A program made the position numbers and the translations under genes. From Chlorophyllum brunneum (taxonomy: Eukaryota; Basidiomycota; Agaricomycetes; Agaricales; Agaricaceae): a stretch of DNA of 64,000 nt. Positions within the stretch are counted from its first letter, which is position 1, and every line of letters begins with the position of its first letter. Location: NCBI GenBank assembly GCA_963576785.1, contig OY756146.1:2294001-2358000 (forward strand), written 5' to 3'. The notes under the pieces are model-generated. The model was given only the letters and a program-made list of their open reading frames with translations, made no database searches and was not told the DNA's origin. This document shows, piece after piece, positions 37,658 to 50,495 of the stretch.

Positions 37658-38830
37658 ATGTCGCCCTGGCCTGCGCTTCCCGTCGAGCTCAAGCAATTCA
37701 TCCTTGAGCTCGTCGCCAGAGACGACCTCGACGATGCTCGCTCTCTGCGGTTAGTATCTCGCGACATCAACGTCCTCGTCCTCCCCATCATCTTCAATAT
37801 CGTCATCATCGAGAACATCGCTGACCTCGTTGGCATTACCCGTACCATCCTCCCTCCACCTTCCCTCCTACCACATCGTCTAAGAAAGCAAAGACACGAT
37901 GTTCCGCGTTTATTGTCGACGTATAATACTACGTCACTCGCGCTTTTACTTCCAGAGAGTTTGCCCTCGATTGAGAATGCACTGGCAAGCATCGGGCCAG
38001 TCTTCTCATATATCCGATATCTCGCGATTACCTCACGAAATCTCTCTTCCAATGCTTTTTGGTTGAGACAGAATCACGTCCGCCCGACTCGCATTATGCT
38101 ATTACACCACGGTAGTCCTCGTCCTGTCAGTTGGCGCGACCCAATATTCAGCAAAGTGACACACATCTTCACTTGCAGTCTCGACTCTCATGGGCGTTCA
38201 ACACTCTCCGATCTCTCCAACCTTACCCACATCGCCGCTCATACCCATGCAGAACTCACAGACGACAAAATCCGATACATTGCACAAAAACTGGAATGGT
38301 TACTTGATGTAGATGTTTTTCCACAATTACAAGCGCTCGTGCTTGCGCTTGAGCGCTTTCCTCGACCTCCACCGAGACCGCCGTGCGGTCATTTGATTAT
38401 GGATCTTACTGCTCGAGAACGTTATAATACCCTTCTCGCCCGTTGGCGGACACTCCTTAAACGTTGTCTTGCCTCGTCCAAATTCTACATCCTACCCGAT
38501 CCGCATTCTCCTTATACCGAATGGGAAACCTGGATTCACGGAGACTTGTCAGACATCTGGCAAAAAGCAATGATGTATAGAGAAAAACATCCAAACACGA
38601 CAATCTTTGAACCTCGAGAACCAGAGCTCAAATACTTTCTTGATCAATGGATGATCCAGATCAATCTTATACAATCGGATATTCCTACCCCGGTTTTGAA
38701 AAACTGTCGTCATGAACGACGGCAGAAAATTGATTGGGAGATTGATCTGGTGCAGAGGGAGGGGTATCGAGAGTCGGAGAGGTTGGACCCAGGGGAGGCT
38801 GGGGAATTTGAACATGTGTTGGGGTTTTAG
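37658..38830 (+). CDS. F-box-like protein
   Basis: Intronless gene for 390 residues starting MSPWPALPVELKQFIL. The first 45 residues match the F-box-like pattern of mushrooms: a Leu-Pro-x-Glu-Leu opening, a helix, then a segment of Asp/Leu and ARSLRLVSRDIN. F-box proteins recruit substrates to SCF ubiquitin ligases through Skp1. The rest has no leucine-rich repeats that I can define, but it has the long hydrophobic, Trp- and Arg-containing body common in the expanded Agaricomycete F-box-like families, including a WETWI segment and a late charged helix. Substrate is unknown. The upstream non-ATG in-frame extension is ignored. The minus-strand frames inside are shadows. Confidence 0.75.
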   Translation: MSPWPALPVELKQFILELVARDDLDDARSLRLVSRDINVLVLPIIFNIVIIENIADLVGITRTILPPPSLLPHRLRKQRHDVPRLLSTYNTTSLALLLPESLPSIENALASIGPVFSYIRYLAITSRNLSSNAFWLRQNHVRPTRIMLLHHGSPRPVSWRDPIFSKVTHIFTCSLDSHGRSTLSDLSNLTHIAAHTHAELTDDKIRYIAQKLEWLLDVDVFPQLQALVLALERFPRPPPRPPCGHLIMDLTARERYNTLLARWRTLLKRCLASSKFYILPDPHSPYTEWETWIHGDLSDIWQKAMMYREKHPNTTIFEPREPELKYFLDQWMIQINLIQSDIPTPVLKNCRHERRQKIDWEIDLVQREGYRESERLDPGEAGEFEHVLGF

Positions 38831-41800
38831 TTGCGTTACACTGTTGTGTGAGTGGTTGACTTAGATGGCCTTCATCCTTGCTTTTCCTCGCTTTCGTGCG
38901 TTATTGTTTTTTCGTGCCCTTTGCTATCCTTGTATTTTCGTTATTTGGGTTTCTTGGTCACGGAGTTCACTAACCTTCCCCACTATTTGCATGTATCAAA
39001 CACACATTATATTTAATAACAAACGATTCAACTCCGCTGTACGCGTGGCTCGGAATCCAAACTCATCATTTCCAACCCGGAGTAGGGCGCTTAATTACAC
39101 TGGATTGTATCACTGTCTGACTTTTTCTTATTGTCATCCGATGCAAGATTGATGACCGATCACTGCGAGTCACTAGGTACGACTTATTGTCCTCCGTCGT
39201 TCCCTTGAACTATTGACTGAGTGTTTTAAGACATATGTAACCTTGGATACAGGATCGGCGTTCAGAAGCTGCGCCACTTGACATGAGTTAGTTAGGTTGA
39301 TACTGGGAGACAGTGTGATGTTCACGACCATGAGGCTATCGCGTGTCGTGGTTGCGTAGGGCGCTGCGATGTAAGTGTAGTACGTGAAAGAAGAGTGGTA
39401 TGCACGACCTTTTGTGTTTTTGCTATCATGTCATTATCTAATGATTTTCTAGACCTATCCATCCTCAGCCGATGTCATGTAGTATTACTACGAAGAATTG
39501 ATTAGTCTATGCTCGCGATCGGAATGTTATCTACCTATCTACTCCGCTCAGCTTCGGAGAGAGGGGGTGTGGAGTGGATTAATGTAATGACGTTGCTCCT
39601 CCCGTTGCTTTCATCGTGTTGTCAGCGATCAAAGGGAAAGAACGACTCCGTCATATCGGCAAGGGACTTGGTATGTCTTATTGTCTGGGCTTACGCACTG
39701 CCAGCGATATGCTGTTTGATCACTTGATCGCGCCGCTTTTTGTGTGAGTGAAGCAGTGAAAGTGGCACCCTCTTGTTCAATTTGTTTCAATTTGCTCATT
39801 TCACGTCAGATTTTATAGTCGATGGATCGTTACAGACTATTGTGGGGCGAGTTGGCGTGGCTTGAGTTGTGATAGATTGGTGTCGTTCGTTTGAAGAGTT
39901 GGTTTGGTATGCTCTCCTGCCTGATCTTCTCCGAAGGTACTTTCAAGAGGCATAAAACGCTCATTTTGTAATATGTTCGAAAGCCCAATGTCATCTAGAA
40001 TGAAGGTCCTACGTTCTCAAGGCCGTTTTCCCGATGACCCTTCCGGATTTGCCCCTTGGTTTACCTTCTTCACGAACCAACATCGAAAGTGAACTTTCCC
40101 CTTCCTTCATCCCTTCGTGACACACTCTCCCATAGGCCCCTATCCGCAGCCGCAGGGTCTTGACATTGCTGTTCCTCGGTCACTTCAATTTCCCTGGGGT
40201 CTTAGTATCATCAATGATACACTTCATCCCGGAAGAACTTGACACCGGGGCAGAGGAGAATGATCATGAGGGAGTCCCCGTTGCTCGTAACCTCGTTCTC
40301 ATCTCATACTAAATTGATGTTTTTCCCAGCCGCACTCTTCCCAAAAGTTTCTGACATGTATATACAAAGCGTACCTGTTCCTCGCTCCTTCCTTCCTTCC
40401 TTCCTTCCTTCCTTCCTTCCTTCCTTCCTCATGCGCTATTTGCTTTTGTGTCGTCGGTTTCTGTGGCGATGGGTTACTAGATGGGTAATGAGAACTTCGC
40501 GAAGTCTTTCGGGATTGGTAACATCAACCGCGACGACCATATGCTTAGATGATGAAGTATTCCAGTTTGATACCCTATATGGGTTGGTGGAAGAATTCTG
40601 CCGTTAGTGTGGGTTTATGGGCGCTCGATCATGAGGGTCTTGGATGGGGTGATTAGGGTATGTTCGGTCATGTAAAAATCTCTACCCTTTTTTCCCAATC
40701 AACTCATCCAGATGTTAACTTGTTCCTGCTGACAGCATGCTGTCCATACCGCAGCAGTTTAACGACTAGAAGGTGACATGCTCATGCAATCACGCAATTG
40801 GTTCATCTATCAGATCAATTTTTTATCTTATCACTCATAAGAATCGGTTGTTATATATGTCGAATCACGCGAATCCTCTATTCGCTCAAGTGGAGGGTGC
40901 GAGAAGATGCTGTCATTTCAGGGGACCTTCTCAACATTCATGAAGATATAGGCTATGTACTCAGGCTCTATCATCCAATCCAATCAAACGCCTTCAGTGC
41001 ACATGATCGGGGCTTGAGAAAACTAAGGAGTTCAGGGAACCCTCGGGCGAAGCGATGGGCACCGTTTATTTCCACCCTCGTTTTTGACGTTCTTGACAAC
41101 TTTGGCTTCGCTAAGTTGATCATTCACTGATATGTGACCCTTTTGGACTACACTTTCTTCGAACGACCCGAATGGGTTTTTTCGGACTTTCGGTTCGTGG
41201 TCCTTCATGGGGTTTATTGGGTCACTTTGGAACGAGTGATGGATGCATTAGAACAGTTCTGGACGTTTTTCCTGTGTCCGTTGATCAGAAGGGACTGGAG
41301 GATGGTACGATGATTGTGGGATCTACTGTTTGTGTATATATTATCTTCGGCATTTCATTGAGCGGCTGACATAGAGCGCCTAGGCGATTGATGCCCGTTT
41401 ACGCACGAGTTATTTCCATGGTCCATTATGGGAAGAAGGGCCCAGGACTTTGGGGTGTGCACCCTAATTTCGATATTCTTCCCCTCGCGCATGCCACTTT
41501 ATATTGAGTTCTTTCACTTCCTTTCGATTTGAGGGATCCTGTCATCCATGACACGACGAAATGCAGTGAGATGGAATGATGCCAGTGGAAAAGAGATGCT
41601 TTGAGGGTTCGCGGGAGGCATTTGTGGCTCACCAAGCTGAAAGGCATTGTACTAATCGGTGGCCTGGTTTGTACCGGATCGAGGATGCTGGATTATATCC
41701 GGGGCGGTTCATCGCGAATCTGAGCTTTTCGGATTCCATGCGTAATCTGGGATGCCACTGAGAATGGTAGCAAGGGCTGAAGCTACTACCATACGACAGA

Positions 41801-43481
41801 GGTAGGATAGGATGATTCCGTACCCTTATTGATCATCTAATCGTCGTTGATAGGAGCCCTCCATACAGGGACCAACAACAAGTTCCTCGATTCTCTGGTC
41901 TATCCATTCCCACTCTTGGCTGTTTACTCGCTGCAGACATCCTTGATAGTGGTTTGCTATGAACGTCACTTGCCCCTCCGAGTCCCGGACCCCGCGTGAT
42001 ACTCCACGCAACTCTTTCCTAGCCCACTGCGCCGATCCACGGTCTTGAGAACCACCCACAGAAAAGCAAAGCGTCTACGGTTATGATCTTGAACACTATC
42101 ACCTGAAATACCCGACCTGTACGCCTCACCAATACTATCGACCGTTCGTACGGCATTGGAGAATACGACAGAAGAGCCTCTGATCAGTGTGCCACACATG
42201 ATTAGATCCCAAACAGCTTTCAACGTGTGATCAACGTTCATCAGTTAAGTTATTGATTACCTCATTCTATCAGTCTAAATTGCGACCTAAATTTTAACTT
42301 CCTAGGCCTACGAGTAATGGAGTTAGATTTCCTTCTCACCGCGCCTAGGAGCCCACAATCCGAAGTCCATAGGTCGCTATCACTTTCATTCGCTTGTCAA
42401 GACTTTTTCTCATGTCCGCGATGTTCGCGCTTCTGTGGAAAGGATTTTTTTTGCGTGCTCCATTTCGATCCGTTCGACCATCGTCTTATCTTTCTGGAGG
42501 ATGTACCGGGTGAACACATTGGTGAATGATTGCAGTGTTCTGGTACAAATCGCAATGGCGCGCTCTAGCATGTGCTGACATATTGTCGACTGACATATTA
42601 TCGTCATGCCGAGGCGGCGACACATCACTTGGGGTATTCAAGCACTCACGCTGAAGGGAGCCTTCCATGACTGATCGGAGGGTGCGCTCCGATATAGGTG
42701 TGACTCCCAACAAGCCCCAATGTGATGAAAGAGTGGTCATCCGGTTGTACATCTCTTAATCGGGTTCAGTATATTTTTACACACTCACGATATCCTCTGG
42801 TGGCATTCTTAGACTTGTCAGGTGGGTATGGCAGTTGGCAGTTGGCAGTGGCGCGAAGGTGCTCATGAACACGAAACCATGGGGTTGGGTCCTTTATGAT
42901 TGTACTCTGCATGCGCGTTCGCAACTGTCTCTGTTCCGCAGCTTGCTCGAGACGGCGGCCGGCATGCAAGCGAAGGCTCGGACTCAGATTGGCAGGTTGG
43001 CAGCGCGATAAGCTTCTAAGGGTCATTCATGTTGAGATCTAATGCTCATGAATTGCTATTGTTATTTCATTAGGCTTTTGTGGATGTGGATATTCCCCCG
43101 GGTCACGGACTGATCGTATTTGCGAAGCGTACACTGGATTTGCCACACAGGCTAGATCCATTCAGATTGCAGCGCTTTCCTGGGTTTCTAACTACTTCGT
43201 GCTGTAGTTGCTCGTGAGTTGACACTTGGTGGCCGGCCGCCATCCTAGTGCACTTACTCTGCGTTGGCCACAACTCCGCCTGTGGCGCCGGTGTGAGAAG
43301 CTTCCCATGGTACGCAGGACAACTGATAGAGGAAGCTCAATCAGTTCTCTTCGGCCGCACTAATTTGTTGGTCCGGAACACTGATACTTGATCCGTCGAA
43401 GACGAGTGATTGTTAGGCCGAAATTCTCAGTGTCACGTTCAGTTTCCCTTGTGTTTCGTTTCCTCTACTGCGGGAAGCAGC
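38831..43481. other. Gene-poor stretch of about 4.6 kb
   Basis: No supported gene. A 122-codon frame at 40239-40607 is driven partly by the (CCTT) microsatellite and is not accepted. Other frames (40798, 41172, 41966 minus, 42766 minus) lack domains and coherent exon chains. Confidence 0.5.
40387..40428. repeat. (CCTT)n microsatellite
   Basis: About ten uninterrupted copies of the tetranucleotide CCTT. Translated in one frame it gives a repeated Ser-Phe-Leu-Pro unit, which creates an artificial open frame. Confidence 0.95.
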
Positions 43482-43489
43482 TATATAAG
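43482..43489 (+). promoter_or_regulatory. TATA box before a possible relic gene
   Basis: TATATAAG sits 46 bases before the ATG at 43528 in good promoter spacing. It is the main hint that a gene started here. Confidence 0.4.
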
Positions 43490-43527
43490 AAGCAACACTA
43501 GTCCAGGAAGACAGAATCGAGGTCGCC

Positions 43528-44257
43528 ATGCCCACCCACACACCCGAATATGTGAGTGACCTCTCGCGAATATATGACGACCTCGACCACTCATACACAG
43601 TGAGCAGGCCTCGCTATCATCACTTCGATGCCCTTATCATAATCAAATGTCCAACATTGCTATTCAGTCTTCGATGAAAGAGGTGATTCAATCCTTGTCT
43701 GAAGCACTCGTACCACGGCTGAAGATGTTTTCCGCAACTAGTTTCCAGCGGCTCCCCGAATCAAGACGGTCCCTCTACCTTCTCTGGGCGACACTACAGC
43801 ACCCCTTCCTGACCGCGCTGATGGGCTCTATCCCCTCGAATTTTTTTCAAGTCTACCCTTGATCAAGAAGATCGAGCTGCAATCCATGGCTCTTATCTCT
43901 CCGATTCATATTCACACACCATATGCGCACATCGGCACAGTCCACGGCAGTGCTCGTGGGGAAAGACTATGTGCACTAGACCTCTTCCTCCATTTTCGAA
44001 GAACCGGCTCGCAACAACTAGATTACCATACAACTTATTATCAAATGTCTGCCATAATGAGGGCGGAGGTTGGGGTAGCCTTCATGCGCCGCCAAGGGCG
44101 ATCATTGGATGCTGTTACCTCTTGGAATGAATTTTCTTCAGGGCGACTATCACGTGGTGGGCCAATTTTGCAAGACTTGCTGTTGGGACACAATGCGATC
44201 TGGGGATTTGAGGCTTGTTCTGCCGGCGGCTATAGCGTGGTTCATGTCACATTATGA
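43528..44257 (+). pseudogene. Possible F-box/leucine-rich-repeat gene fragment
   Basis: After the TATA box an ATG opens a short exon, MPTHTPEYVSD..., with intron-like borders in the first 200 bases. From 43742, just after a CTAG acceptor, one frame stays open to 44257 for about 170 codons. It contains FPAAPRIKTVPL and FFSSLPLIKKIELQSM, which read like leucine-rich-repeat strands of F-box/LRR proteins. The distal part, from about 43930, loses that character and ends without a clear C-terminus. I could not join the first exon to this block with confidence. A broken copy of an F-box/LRR gene is the most economical reading; a short real gene is possible. Confidence 0.3.
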
Positions 44258-46222
44258 CTTAGCCGTGGTTTTTCTCCCTTCGGATTTTCTATCTTAAAGG
44301 ATCATCTGTGGCAGATCTTCCATCTGCCTAGTCTTTGCTCCGTGGAGCCTGTAATTGTTACTTTCCATCTGGAACTAATGTCTTTATACATCCCTCCTGT
44401 AATGCATCATGTATTCTAGCTCTGCCGGCAAGGGGTTACCTCGACGACAGTACTTAGGATGTTATATCCGTATCCAGTGTTTAATGATACCTTTGGGGTA
44501 TATCATACGGCGACCGCAAACCCTGAGACTGGTGGTGTGATGGGCTCTTAAGCAATAGAACGTGTGAACAAACTAATTTTTGTGAGTATTTGGGCAATAG
44601 ATTGCTGGGTAAATGATGAATCCCTAAGTGTTTACAAGGCCAATTCCGGGGCTTTGAAGTCTGTCGGCCTCAGGAAGCATCCTTGGCTTTACGAGCCCAA
44701 ACGATGAGATAGCAGACTTCCCGGATCCCCCCGAACAGAGATCCATGACCCGTAGGAAAAAGCCAAGACTTGAGGACCTTGCCTTATGGCATGGGTGTTG
44801 GATGACCCTGCATGTGATCGCGTAAAACCCACAACTTGGCACTCGCCAAGGGCGCCATCATGGACCAGGTTACCACCCCTTTGCCGCTCTACTATGCCCC
44901 ACCATTCGAAATACAACAGTTTCAGTTAAAACCCTGCTCGTCCTTGGGCTAGGAGATTGTCAGTTATCTCTACCACCCTCCCATTCTCGATACGCCCCAG
45001 GTTCACCCAGCCCTCTCCCAGATCTCTTACTCTCCTGCATTACAACCACTATCACGCTATGACCAACGATGAACTGGACTACCGCTTTCGCTTGCCGTAG
45101 TGATCATCTCCTATTTCCACCGAGAGTGGTAGATCTAGCGTCATCTTCAGGCGAGCACCTCAAGCGCCTCAGGTCGACTCTGTCAGTTGACTCTCAGTCT
45201 TGTATGTTATTGGCCCAGCCGGGGCAGCTGCGACAGTCTCAACACCTTGCTGCAATTTTTGGCGTGTTTTATACGAGCCAGAGCCAAACGTTACACTCGA
45301 CCAAACTCCATAAGGATCATATACTTCCCGTGCTGGGCTGGGCGCCGGTGGAAGGAAGATGGCGAGGCTGGCGGGGAAGTTGCCTTGTGATGAAAAAAGG
45401 GCACGTTAAAAATGGTAATCCACATACGAAGTTGATACGGCTCCAAGTTTAAAGGTACATACGCGGGAATGTTAGAACTCATTCAAATGCCGAAGATCGG
45501 TGGTCGAAGTTCTTTGCGGAGAATTCAATACAGCTCCGTCGCAATGTCGGATCAAGTCTCTGATATCCTGGAGTCTACCCTAGACGAACCCCGCAACCCC
45601 TGTCCTCCTAGTGAGATCGGGCGTAAAGGCGTAGGCAACGAAGAGTCCTGTTACTGCAAGTCAGTGAGCACCCTGAGAGTCTATGTCATAGGCTGGTCTG
45701 CTAACAAGCTAGGACGTAACCCAAGCCATTCCTTTCGGATAAAATCTGGATGTAAGTGACGTACGTCATCGCTAGATGAACATCTTTCACAGAAAGAACT
45801 TATCGCTGATTGGTGGACGCTCAAATGTGGTCACATTATTTGATCATCGAGGTTAAGTATGAGCAGGTTTGTATGCGACTTTTCAGCGTGATGTATTTTT
45901 AGCGTAGCACCTACCCAGGATTGTCTGGTTCTAGCAGCTAACCCCGGTGTTGTGGTCAGCGTACTAGACATTAGACTTGCCGATGACAGTCCGCACGCCA
46001 CACTCTGCTATTTGAAATACCAAATGGATGGGGAAGTTCATAAGTCCATCAGAGTTGAATTTTCCGCTCGAAGACCATGAGGCCTAACAGCCCTTTCATG
46101 CTATGGCTTAAACTTTTTTCAAGACATCTTCAACACGTGGAGTTCTAGTTGGGTCGTAGCACGAGGTACATGGAGTGCTTCTCGTATAATTCTTTGCGAA
46201 TATGAATGTCTTGTGGAGGTGG
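44258..46222. other. Intergenic stretch, no supported gene
   Basis: Short overlapping frames only; a 127-codon frame at 45069-45452 has no recognisable pattern and is overlapped by others. The right end is the LPMO promoter region. Confidence 0.5.
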
Positions 46223-46230
46223 TATAAATA
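46223..46230 (+). promoter_or_regulatory. TATA box of the AA9 LPMO gene
   Basis: TATAAATA lies 58 bases upstream of the ATG at 46281. Confidence 0.6.
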
Positions 46231-46280
46231 TGTTACTTGGGAGGCCTCACTCTACAGGATAACCGATCCCAGAAATCACG

Positions 46281-47482
46281 ATGTTCAAATCGCTTTGCTT
46301 TGGTCTTTTGTTGACCATTGTGCCCCTCGTTGCTTCCCATTGTACGTAAGGGAACTATTCTAGCGATCTATGAATTAACGGTCCACTTTACATAGATACC
46401 TTCCCTGCCCTCGTCGTTGGTGGCGTTAGGCAAGGAGACTGGGTAAACGTCCGTATGACCAATAACCATTATACCAACAACCCTGTAAGTCACTACAGTC
46501 TCCGTATCATCCTTACTCTGATCATAATCCCCCCAGGTCACAGATGTCAGCAGTGCCGACTTCCGTTGTTACACTTCGGAAACCAATGCTAAGGCAACGA
46601 CCATCGACGTGGCTGCTGGATCCCAGCTCGGCATTGCAGCCAACAGCAATCTCTACCACCCCGGTGTAAGTTATCAATTGCTGAATATGCTTCATGGGGC
46701 CGAACTGATGCTCTCAATGCAGGTTGTCAACGTCTATATGGCTAAGGCACCCAGCGGCGTGGATGTCGCTGACTGGGATGGTAGTGGCTCTGTTTGGTTC
46801 AAGGTGGGTTCGCGGGAGACTCCTGAAGGACTTTCCCCTGACACTGAAATCACTAGGTTTACGAAGTTACTGCCGTCACTGACGGTGGTACCTCAATCTC
46901 CTGGCCTGCAACAGGTACGAGATATTTGGACCGTGTTTATCTATGAAACAGTGTTTCTGATGCTGCGATCGTCTCCAGAATTGACCACAGTCACCTTTAC
47001 CGTCCCCAGAAATCTTCCTAGTGGACAATACCTTGTGCGTGCGGAGTCTATTGCTTTGCACGCAGCGTCTACATTTGGTGGTGGTACGCTTGCAAACGAC
47101 CTTTAGTAACTGTCCCTCAATAACTTCTCTACCACCTAGCCCAATTCTATCTCAGCTGTGGTCAGATCAACGTCACAGGTGGTGGAAGCGGCACACCTGG
47201 ACCTCTTGTCGCTATTCCTGGTGTCTACACTGGCAACGTGAGTACCCACTTTGTATGTCTACATAAACCTTGTTCAAGAGGTTTTGATGTGTATAGGAAC
47301 CTGGTATTCTTCTCAACATCTACTATCGTGTGTTTTTCTTCTCCCCTTGTTATTCTATTCCGATGCTGAATCTCCTCAGCCATCCCTACCAGCTACATCC
47401 AGCCTGGACCTGTACGTTCATCTGCTCTATCTCCACATGCTGGCTCACAGAACAAAATCCACAGTCCGTCTGGAGCGGGTGA
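46281..47482 (+). CDS. AA9 lytic polysaccharide monooxygenase, secreted
   Basis: Ten exons: 46281-46341, 46396-46484, 46537-46665, 46723-46803, 46857-46914, 46979-47083, 47140-47237, 47297-47327, 47380-47411 and 47465-47482, 233 residues. A 19-residue signal peptide ends ...PLVAS, so the mature protein starts with His20, as required for the copper histidine brace. The second brace His is H91 in NLYHPGVVNVY. The outer-sphere residues H167 and Q176 and axial Y178 lie in [10 protein letters not shown] and AQFYLSCGQ. Cys61 and Cys181 form the expected disulfide pair. The enzyme oxidatively cuts cellulose or related glucans using copper and an electron donor outside the cell. The C-terminus ends shortly after GPSVWSG with no carbohydrate-binding module. 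All splice phases fit. Two exons are only 31-32 bases and the last is 18 bases. Confidence 0.93.
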
Positions 47483-48544
47483 ATGTCTTGACATCCGAGG
47501 TTTCATGTATTCGACAAGTCAATTGTTTTGTTCCTCTATACATGATATTTCCGACGAAATACAAATTTCTCTTACATCAGATGGAAATATTGAGATACGT
47601 TATGCAGGGACATAAAGTCCATCAAAATCCCTGCAAGCAACTTAAAGCGTATCAGAATGATTGTATCCAACCTAGGGGTCAGAGACTACGCAAACTGTCC
47701 CGGCCAGATAAAATCCTCCACTAGTTATCCTGACTCGTGAAAATCTTCGTCGAATAATACCTCGACACATTTTTATCGCCGGTGGCTCACGGAATTGGGA
47801 CGGTATGATCGAAGCGACTAAGTTAATGGTCAAGTGTAGGAGGAGGTGGACTTACACCCTGTAATGAGAAGTTGGAAGCTGTAAGGCGGAGTCCACGTGC
47901 TAATCTGATGTGTCCGACACTTGCATGCCTTGGCTCACGATGATTTTGAAGCCATATAATATAAGGCCACATTAGAGTCCCATGGTAGCTGGACTTGATT
48001 TTCTCAAATATTACCACGTACCGTACGGCGCGGTGGCCGATCTGAAGCTCAGACTTTGGACATTATACCCAGGGGTGGTCCAAAAGAGTCAGAAGGAATG
48101 TTTGTTTGTGATCATACCGCAAAGCATGACTGAATAATATTAATTGCTAGTGCATACTTGTGCATGGAGTTTGTCCAGAGCAGATTACATGGAAAATTGT
48201 TGGAATTTTGTAAACGCCATGGTCACAACTCCGAGGTAATCGGAGATCCAAACCTTCGGCCATCCAGTAGCCGTTCCTCATCAATTTTGTTTGTGTTCGC
48301 TTCCAGACCTACATATCTTGCCTGCTCAAAACTGCACTAAAGAAATACCGGATTCATTTTATGTTCCATTCCCTAGCACAGGCTGACGAGATACGCAGAA
48401 CAGACAAAAGTATGGTTCACACTGGCATTTAGAGCTGGGGCATGAAAACTGTTTACTACATGTGTTTAAGTCGTGGTTGTCATATTCGCTTCGGGTGTTC
48501 CCTTTACAACCATCGACTAGGCCCACTCTTAATTATGAAACACT
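47483..48544. other. Intergenic stretch, no supported gene
   Basis: Frames are short. The 157-codon frame from 47251 simply reads through the last LPMO introns and exons in another frame. Confidence 0.5.
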
Positions 48545-48944
48545 GTCCCTGTTCTGCCTCCTGTAGGGGTCGTGGTTTACTAGTTTCTGGCAGTGCGGAT
48601 GCAAAATGGAGGGCACTGCAGTAAAACATGTGATCAGCCCTGGCAATACATCCGCCTTGTGCATCGTCCAAACACTATATTATAATCTATGTCATGACAC
48701 GAGAGCCGAACATCAGCAAGCCTAAGGGACTGGCACTAATTCAGTTCTAATGCGATCTACGTCAGAGCCTGCCGGCTCCAGCATGTGTGACTAGACCTGA
48801 TTTGACTTGAAAATAAAATAAGTTAGTCAAGCACAACAAGACGACCATCCTCAATACAATTGTGACCGACAGAATGTTCAATTATAAATTTGCGTTTATA
48901 CCATTTTTGTAAAGAAATTTCAGATTTCATTGCCTCCGAAGGAC

Positions 48945-48950
48945 TATAAA
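48945..48950 (+). promoter_or_regulatory. TATA box of lectin A
   Basis: TATAAA is 48 bases before ATG 48993, inside the string GAAGGACTATAAATC, which is also present at the same place before lectin B. Confidence 0.6.
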
Positions 48951-48992
48951 TCACCCTCTCCACTCGCGTTTCCTACTCAACCGCCAATAAAC

Positions 48993-49548
48993 ATGAGCGA
49001 TTCCTTCCCCCAAGGCTATTTCTTCATTCGCAGTGTTTTGTCTGGCAAAGTGCTTGATGTGTATGGCGGTTTTATGGCGGTGGGTGAACAACTTTCGTCG
49101 TAGTTTGAGCATCGTTGTAATCTCCTTTTCTCCACAGCCCGGCACGAAGGTTATAGTTTACGAGCGCAAGGCGTCAAACTTCGATAACCAGCTGTGGACT
49201 TATGACTCTGGATTTTTGATTAATAAGGCTTCTGGACTTGTCCTCGAAGTCCCTGGTTTCCGTATGTCTTGACAAGCTCATTCCCCTTGTATTGGTCGTA
49301 CTGAACTTGAGGCGTTTTCAGGAGGGGGTGATATCACGCCCGGAACGACTCTGGTCATCAACCAACGAAGGGAGCGACCAGATAATCTGAATCAACTTTG
49401 GGCGTACAACCGGCAGATGTTGATGCCCTACGATCCTAAAGTCGGCATTACGGCTAGGGGCAGGAACTTCAGGGATGGACAAGACGTGGTGGTTGACAGA
49501 GCTGTTATGCATGATATAGCATTTGAGTGGGTGTTTGATCAGCCTTAG
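48993..49548 (+). CDS. Ricin-B-like (beta-trefoil) lectin A, cytosolic type
   Basis: Three exons, 48993-49079, 49138-49261 and 49322-49548, give 145 residues. It begins MSDSFPQGYFFIRS with no signal peptide. Beta-trefoil features are the GYFFIRSVLSGKVLDV opening strand pair, then two QxW motifs, NQLW at residues 46-49 and 94-97. A degenerate third repeat ends in FEWVFD (138-143). Such lectins bind carbohydrates; in mushrooms, cytosolic members are often abundant fruiting-body proteins thought to deter animals and nematodes. The sugar specificity cannot be read from the sequence. The paralogue at 54333-54894 is very similar over its whole length, with identical exon phases. The TATA box and 5' leader are also conserved between the two copies. 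Confidence 0.85.
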
Positions 49549-50439
49549 AGTCGTCAACAATGTGTTCCATGCTCTATCTCATCGCCAGCTTAGTCGGTTA
49601 TGCTTGTCTTTGTTTTGTGGTAGATGTTGTCTTGGCGTTGGTTAATTGTGAGCTACTTTGAATGCCAAATGCCCGTGACCCGGCTGTGAGTGTTTGAGTG
49701 TTGGTGGCACATACCATCCCGATGCAACTAGTATTTGTAGAACATAAGATCTTACCAATTCGCATGGTAGGGTTGAGTTGAATTACCCGTAATGAAATAA
49801 AAGGGGGTGCGGCGGGCAGAATAGATCTCAATCGGTGTGGAACGAGACCAGTGTTCCCAATAGACTGAGACATGATTAGTGTAATTGAAACGAGCGTGGT
49901 ACGGAACGGCTTACCCTCAGTTTCGTGTCACGTCGACTATTCACATCGAATGAGGGCGATCGAAATAATGGTGTAAAATCCGGGGTGCCACGTGACTAAA
50001 CCCCTGTATCTACAAATGATAAACCGTAAGTTAGGAGTTTGTTGCGGTCGGAAATCAAACAGGACTTTCTTGAGGGTATGAGATACAACGGGACGGCTGA
50101 ATCAAATGGATTGCCAGTGTTCGCATCTGATTTATTTACTGACCCAGAGCCTCCCAAGCCGAGTTTACAGTTCTCGTTATTTTTACCGTCTCCGAGTTTC
50201 TGTGCGGCATCTCACGGAGTCTACTGGGCTAGAATCTTGCGAACATCGTGGCCATGGATTGGAAGAGAACAATAGACTCATTCGGAACTGCCCATTTCCC
50301 GGGCACTATCTTCCACTTGCTCGCCTCAACTTCTACATGTTTCGCCCGCCCGGAACTATCAGAAAAATGGATCAGATTAGTACCCCGCTACTTCCTAGAG
50401 AGCGGGCTGCCAAACATTAACAACACGCCCCAGACCCTG
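49549..50439. other. Spacer between lectin A and lectin C
   Basis: No supported gene; frames here are short and overlap. It contains the presumed 3' end of lectin A and the promoter of lectin C. Part of it resembles sequence downstream of lectin B. Confidence 0.5.
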
Positions 50440-50445
50440 TATAAA
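50440..50445 (+). promoter_or_regulatory. TATA box of secreted lectin C
   Basis: TATAAA is 56 bases upstream of ATG 50496. The in-frame ATG at about 50445 overlaps the TATA box and is therefore unlikely to be used. Confidence 0.6.
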
Positions 50446-50495
50446 TGCCCCCCTCCTCGTCTAGGAATCCCTCATCGACCTCATCACTAGTTAGT

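Noticed and set aside
40239..40607. 122-codon plus-strand frame
   Set aside because: Its length depends on the (CCTT)n microsatellite; no domain and no supporting neighbours.
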